A DNA stretch of 32,781 nucleotides. It comes from Deltaproteobacteria bacterium. Its GTDB lineage: Bacteria > Desulfobacterota > Binatia > UBA9968. Below are positions 29,540-32,781 of the stretch, piece by piece. Below the pieces are notes generated by a model that was not told where the DNA came from, ran no database searches, and worked only from the letters and a program-made list of their open reading frames with translations. The stretch lies in assembly GCA_016180805.1 (NCBI GenBank), contig JACPAM010000108.1, positions 1 to 32,781 on the forward strand, read 5' to 3'. The translations under genes were made by a program, and so were the position numbers. Numbering within the stretch: the stretch's first letter is position 1; every line of letters begins with the position of its first letter.

Positions 29540-30517
29540 ATGGACTACGAGAGCTTGGCTGCGAAGTCTCTCAGAGGAGAGCTGATCTCGCGGGAAGAGA
29601 TGCGAGCGGTCCTCAACGCTTCCGACGAGCGGTTGGCGGAGCTTCTGGACGGCGCTTTCAAGGTTCGGCGCCATTACTTCGGCAAGCGCGTTCAGATCCA
29701 TGTCCTCATGAACGCAAAGAGCGGGCTTTGCCCCGAAGACTGCCACTACTGCTCCCAATCCTCGATCTCCAAAGCTCCGATCGACAAATATCCGCTTCTA
29801 CCCAGGAAGAGGCTTCTCGAAGGCGCCTTTGAAGCCAAGGCTGCCGGGGCTGTACGCTACTGAATGGTCAACAGCGGCCGGGGGCCGACACACAAGGAAA
29901 TCGAGGAGATGGCCGAGGTGGTAAGGGAGATCAAGGAAAACGTCCCCATCAACATCTGCTGCTCGCTCGGCCTGATGAACCAAGAGAAGGCAGGAATTCT
30001 CAAGCAGGCTGGCGTGCAGCGCATCAACCATAACCTCAACACGAGCCGGCGTTTTTACGGAGAGATCTGCACCACGCACTCGTACGACGACCGTGTCGAG
30101 ACCGTCGCCAGCGTGCGGGCGGCGGGGCTTTCCCCGTGCTGCGGCGGCATCATCGGCATGGGGGAGACCGACGACGACATCATGGACATGGCGACGGCCC
30201 TGAGAGAGCTGGACGTGGATTCCATTCCGGTGAACTTCCTCCATGCGATCGACGGAACACCGCTGGCGGGGATGAATCATCGGAACCATCTTACGCCGCA
30301 GCGTTGTCTCAAAACGCTTTGCCTTTTCCGTTTTGTCAACCCGACCAAAGAGATTCGGGTCGCCGCGGGAAGGGAAATCAATCTTCGCTCGCTTCAGCCG
30401 ATGAGTCTCTACCCGGCCAATTCCATCTTCGTGAACGGCTACCTGACCACACCCGGTCAGAGGGCCACAGAGGCCCACCGGATGATCGAAGACCTGGGAT
30501 TTGAAATCGAAGAGTAA
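29540..30517 (+). CDS. bioB: Biotin synthase interrupted by a single in-frame TGA (29861-29863) at the [2Fe-2S] Cys position: selenoprotein candidate or point-mutated pseudogene
   Basis: Radical SAM CxxxCxxC (SGLCPEDCHYCSQS) in the first half; NHNLNTS, SPCCGGIIGMGET, DSIPVNFLHAIDGTPL, AAGREINLRSLQPM in the second. Both halves are in the same frame (29540 to 29864 = 108 codons). SD gggagg upstream. Confidence 0.93.
29875..29887 (+). promoter_or_regulatory. Compact hairpin CGGCC-GGG-GGCCG downstream of the bioB TGA (bSECIS candidate)
   Basis: The loop G residues lie 17-19 nt after the TGA. It may be incidental because it encodes the conserved SGRGP. Confidence 0.35.
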
Positions 30518-30526
30518 TAAAGGCAA

Positions 30527-30571
30527 CCCCCTCTTTCATCTCCCCCTTGGCAAGGGGGAGAAAGAGAGGGG
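30527..30571. repeat. Long palindromic hairpin element after bioB (possible bidirectional terminator / interspersed palindrome)
   Basis: ccccctctttcatctcccccttggcaagggggagaaagagagggg: near-perfect ~20-bp arms. Confidence 0.85.
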
Positions 30572-30595
30572 ATTCAGAGCGAGTAGCGACGCGTA

Positions 30596-31948
30596 TCACT
30601 CTATTCCCAATTTTTTCATCAACGTCACAAGGTACTTTTCGTGCAGGCCGAGAGTTCTTGCCGCTGTAGCGCGGTTCCCGCCGCTCTGGGAAAGGGCCCG
30701 GACAATCACTTCTCGTCTGCAAACCTCCAAGACCCTGCGGTAGGAGAGGTTTGCCGTGGGAGTCGCGGGCCCGGTCCCGACGATTCTAGAAGGAAGATCC
30801 CGGAGTTCAATCATTGGCCCGTGTCCCAAGACGACCGCTCTCTCAATGACATTGGCGAGTTCCCGGACGTTGCCGGGCCATTCATAGGCGGCCAGCTTCT
30901 CTAAGGCCTCTTGGCTGATCTCGCTGAAGGTTTTTTTGGCTTCCCGCGAGAAGCGCCTCATAAAATAGTGGGTGAGAAATGAAATGTCTTCCTTCCTTTC
31001 TTTCAAAGGAGGGAGGGTAACGGGGATGACGTTGAGACGATGATACAGGTCCGGGCGGAAGCGGCCCTCTGAGACTGCTTGTTCGAGGTCACAATTGGTT
31101 GCGGCGACGATCCTGACATCTACGCTTATCGATTTGGTGCCTCCGACCCGCTCGAATTCCCGTTCTTGCAGGAACCTTAATAGTTTCGTTTGGAGTTCCG
31201 GAGAGATGTCGCCGACTTCATCAAGAAAAACGGTCCCACCATGGGCAAGCTCCATCTTTCCCTTCTTTAGCTCCTGAGCTCCGATGAAAGCCCCCTTTTC
31301 ATGGCCGAACAGCTCGCTCTCAAGCAGTTCTTTGGAGAGGCCCACGCAGTTGATGGCAATAAAAGGCAGGTCCTTTCGCTCGCTCCAATTATGGATTGAG
31401 CGCGCAAAAATCTCTTTGCCCGTTCCGCTTTCGCCGAGGAGTAAAACAGTTGACTTGCTGGCGGCTGCTTTTTTGGCGGTCTCCACCGCTTCGTTCATCC
31501 TTGCGCTCTTGCCTACGACCAGGTGATAGCGCCTGTCCACCTCTTCCGCGAGGATCTCGACGTCCCTTCTGAGCCGGTCCCGCTCCAGGGCTTTCCGCAC
31601 TACGATCTCGAGATGCCTGGGATCGAAAGGCTTGAGAACAAAGTCGTAGGCGCCCTCCTTCATCGCATCCACGGCGCTTTCGACGGAACCGTGCGCGGTG
31701 ATGACGATAACCGGGAGATCAATCCCGTCCCGCCGGATTGTCCGGAGCACCTCCATGCCACCCATGCCGGGCATCTGGAGATCCAGAAGCACTAGGGCCG
31801 GCGTCTCTCGCCGGATGGCGGACAGCGCTTCCCGCCCATCGGCGGCCATCACCACCTCGCATTTCAAGGCGCTGAGCCGCACCTCTAGCAGCTCTCGCGA
31901 CGCGGCATCGTCATCGACGATCAGGACCCGTGCTCCAGTTATTTCCAT
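30596..31948 (-). CDS. NtrC-type response regulator (REC-AAA+-Fis) with GAFIGA loop variant
   Basis: 450 aa. [75 protein letters not shown]-terminal GNRATAARTLGLHEKYLVTLMKKLGI. Confidence 0.95.
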   Translation of the reverse strand: MEITGARVLIVDDDAASRELLEVRLSALKCEVVMAADGREALSAIRRETPALVLLDLQMPGMGGMEVLRTIRRDGIDLPVIVITAHGSVESAVDAMKEGAYDFVLKPFDPRHLEIVVRKALERDRLRRDVEILAEEVDRRYHLVVGKSARMNEAVETAKKAAASKSTVLLLGESGTGKEIFARSIHNWSERKDLPFIAINCVGLSKELLESELFGHEKGAFIGAQELKKGKMELAHGGTVFLDEVGDISPELQTKLLRFLQEREFERVGGTKSISVDVRIVAATNCDLEQAVSEGRFRPDLYHRLNVIPVTLPPLKERKEDISFLTHYFMRRFSREAKKTFSEISQEALEKLAAYEWPGNVRELANVIERAVVLGHGPMIELRDLPSRIVGTGPATPTANLSYRRVLEVCRREVIVRALSQSGGNRATAARTLGLHEKYLVTLMKKLGIE

Positions 31949-31990
31949 TCGGCGTCTCTCACTTTCGTCTTCTCTATTCCCAGGTTTTCT

Positions 31991-32395
31991 CTAGGTCTGC
32001 TGTGGATTTCCTTTCTCCCTCTCCCTGCCAGGGAGAGGGCTAGGGTGAGGGTTACTTAGAGCCTCCGCGATTACTTGTAGGACCGCTTCGATCTCTTCCG
32101 TTATATCGCTGTCCCAAAAGCGCAGCACCCGATAACCACGGCGCACCAGAAACGCAGACCGTCTCCGATCCGCTTCAGCTTGCACAGCATGCTGACCACC
32201 ATCCAACTCAACCACCAGGTGGCGTTCCACACAGCAAAAGTCAGCAATATAGTTGCCGATAGGGTGCTGGCGACGGAATTTTGCCCCGCAAAGCCGTCGC
32301 GCACGTAGACGTGCCCAAAGCCTGCGCTCCACATCGGTCTGATCACGGCGCAGCCGGCGAGCGCGATCCCGAAGTCTGGAGATTTTCGGCTTCAT
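31991..32395 (-). CDS. DUF559 domain protein (Vsr-like endonuclease-fold family)
   Basis: 134 aa. LRRDQTDVERRLWARLRARRLCGAKFRRQHPIGNYIADFCCVERHLVVELDGGQH...RRGYRVLRFWDSDI. The C-terminal HPSPLPGREREKG is encoded by the flanking repeat. Confidence 0.9.
   Translation of the reverse strand: MKPKISRLRDRARRLRRDQTDVERRLWARLRARRLCGAKFRRQHPIGNYIADFCCVERHLVVELDGGQHAVQAEADRRRSAFLVRRGYRVLRFWDSDITEEIEAVLQVIAEALSNPHPSPLPGREREKGNPQQT
32017..32051. repeat. REP-like palindrome + tail, copy 1
   Basis: CCCTCTCCCTGCCAGGGAGAGGGCTAGGGTGAGGG. Confidence 0.9.
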
Positions 32396-32404
32396 GGAAC
32401 TATC

Positions 32405-32437
32405 CCCTCACCCTAACCCTCTCCCAACGGGAGAGGG
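32405..32437. repeat. REP-like palindrome + tail, copy 2 (inverted relative to copy 1)
   Basis: CCCTCACCCTAACCCTCTCCCAACGGGAGAGGG, the reverse complement of the copy-1 consensus. Confidence 0.9.
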
Positions 32438-32498
32438 AAACAGGAGACACGCCTAGTGACACGGATTCCTGAAGAAGCTTATCTCTGCACAGGACACC

Positions 32499-32781
32499 TT
32501 AGGCTCCGCCCTTGTTGCCTAAGTGCATGGCGATCTCTCGCAAGAACGTCGTCTTGTCAATTGGCTTTGTGATGTAACCCACGCAGCCCGCTGCCGCGGC
32601 GCTTTCTCGATCCCCCTTCATGGCGTAGGAGGTCACGGCTACCACCGGGATGTCTCGCGTAGCCGGATTCTCCTTCAATTTCTTCGTCGCCTCCAGGCCA
32701 TCCATTCCCGGAAGCTGAATGTCCATCACGATGAGGGCAGGCCGCTCCGTTTTGAGGACCTCGAAGGCTTCCTCGGCAGTG
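32499..32781 (-). CDS. CheY-like response regulator receiver domain (5' truncated by window edge)
   Basis: The frame is open to the window edge (TAEEAFEVLKTERPALIVMDIQLPGMDGLEATKKLK...VVAVTSYAMKGDRESAAAAGCVGYITKPID). Confidence 0.92.
   Translation of the reverse strand, partial: TAEEAFEVLKTERPALIVMDIQLPGMDGLEATKKLKENPATRDIPVVAVTSYAMKGDRESAAAAGCVGYITKPIDKTTFLREIAMHLGNKGGA

Noticed and set aside
29285-29863. 192-aa ORF of the track as a bioB start
   Set aside because: The N-terminal 85 aa do not look like BioB and overlap the upstream gene. The SD-preceded ATG at 29540 matches the BioB N-terminus.
1-32781. CRISPR arrays or phage/transposase genes
   Set aside because: No regularly spaced repeats and no recognisable transposase, integrase or phage structural ORFs. 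The only repeat-linked gene is the DUF559 ORF.
1-32781. Genome-wide UGA reassignment as the explanation for the bioB TGA
   Set aside because: Other genes in the window (for example the MFS fragment at 293-295 and etfA at 347-349) end naturally in TGA, so UGA functions as a stop here.

Overview
The window is a gene-dense bacterial chromosomal segment with GC-rich coding. It is mostly metabolic and regulatory genes, with no rRNA, tRNA or CRISPR array that I could support. From left to right it contains: an MFS transporter C-terminus; a minus-strand operon (PaaA/PaaC-type ferritin-like protein, 62-aa small protein, EtfB, EtfA); nicotinate phosphoribosyltransferase; FabF-FabH; a histone-deacetylase-family protein; TatA/B-TatC; pyruvoyl-dependent arginine decarboxylase; a biotin-dependent acyl-CoA carboxylase set (BCCP, biotin carboxylase, carboxyltransferase); an M24 peptidase; a glycerophosphodiester phosphodiesterase; a histidine kinase; a YfiH/PgeF-type protein; a sigma54-type activator; an amidohydrolase; a lipoprotein; an LplT-Aas fusion; PlsY; a GNAT-class V aminotransferase fusion; biotin synthase; a sigma54-type response regulator; a DUF559 protein flanked by palindromic repeats; and a partial CheY-like receiver. 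The strongest observation is that bioB is interrupted by one in-frame TGA exactly where the conserved [2Fe-2S]-ligating Cys (E. coli Cys97) should be. A compact G-loop hairpin follows at bSECIS-like spacing, so this is either a selenocysteine (recoded) BioB or a single-base lesion. Other notable signals are: a short minus-strand transcript candidate with about 20-nt complementarity to the 16S rRNA 3' tail, a CxxC mini-ORF and a strong terminator; a GAFIGA instead of GAFTGA loop in a NtrC-type regulator; a 30-bp tandem duplication of the fabF start region; a perfect inverted repeat upstream of pncB; a GNAT-aminotransferase fusion beside phospholipid acyltransferases; and a DUF559 gene bracketed by inverted REP-like palindromes.
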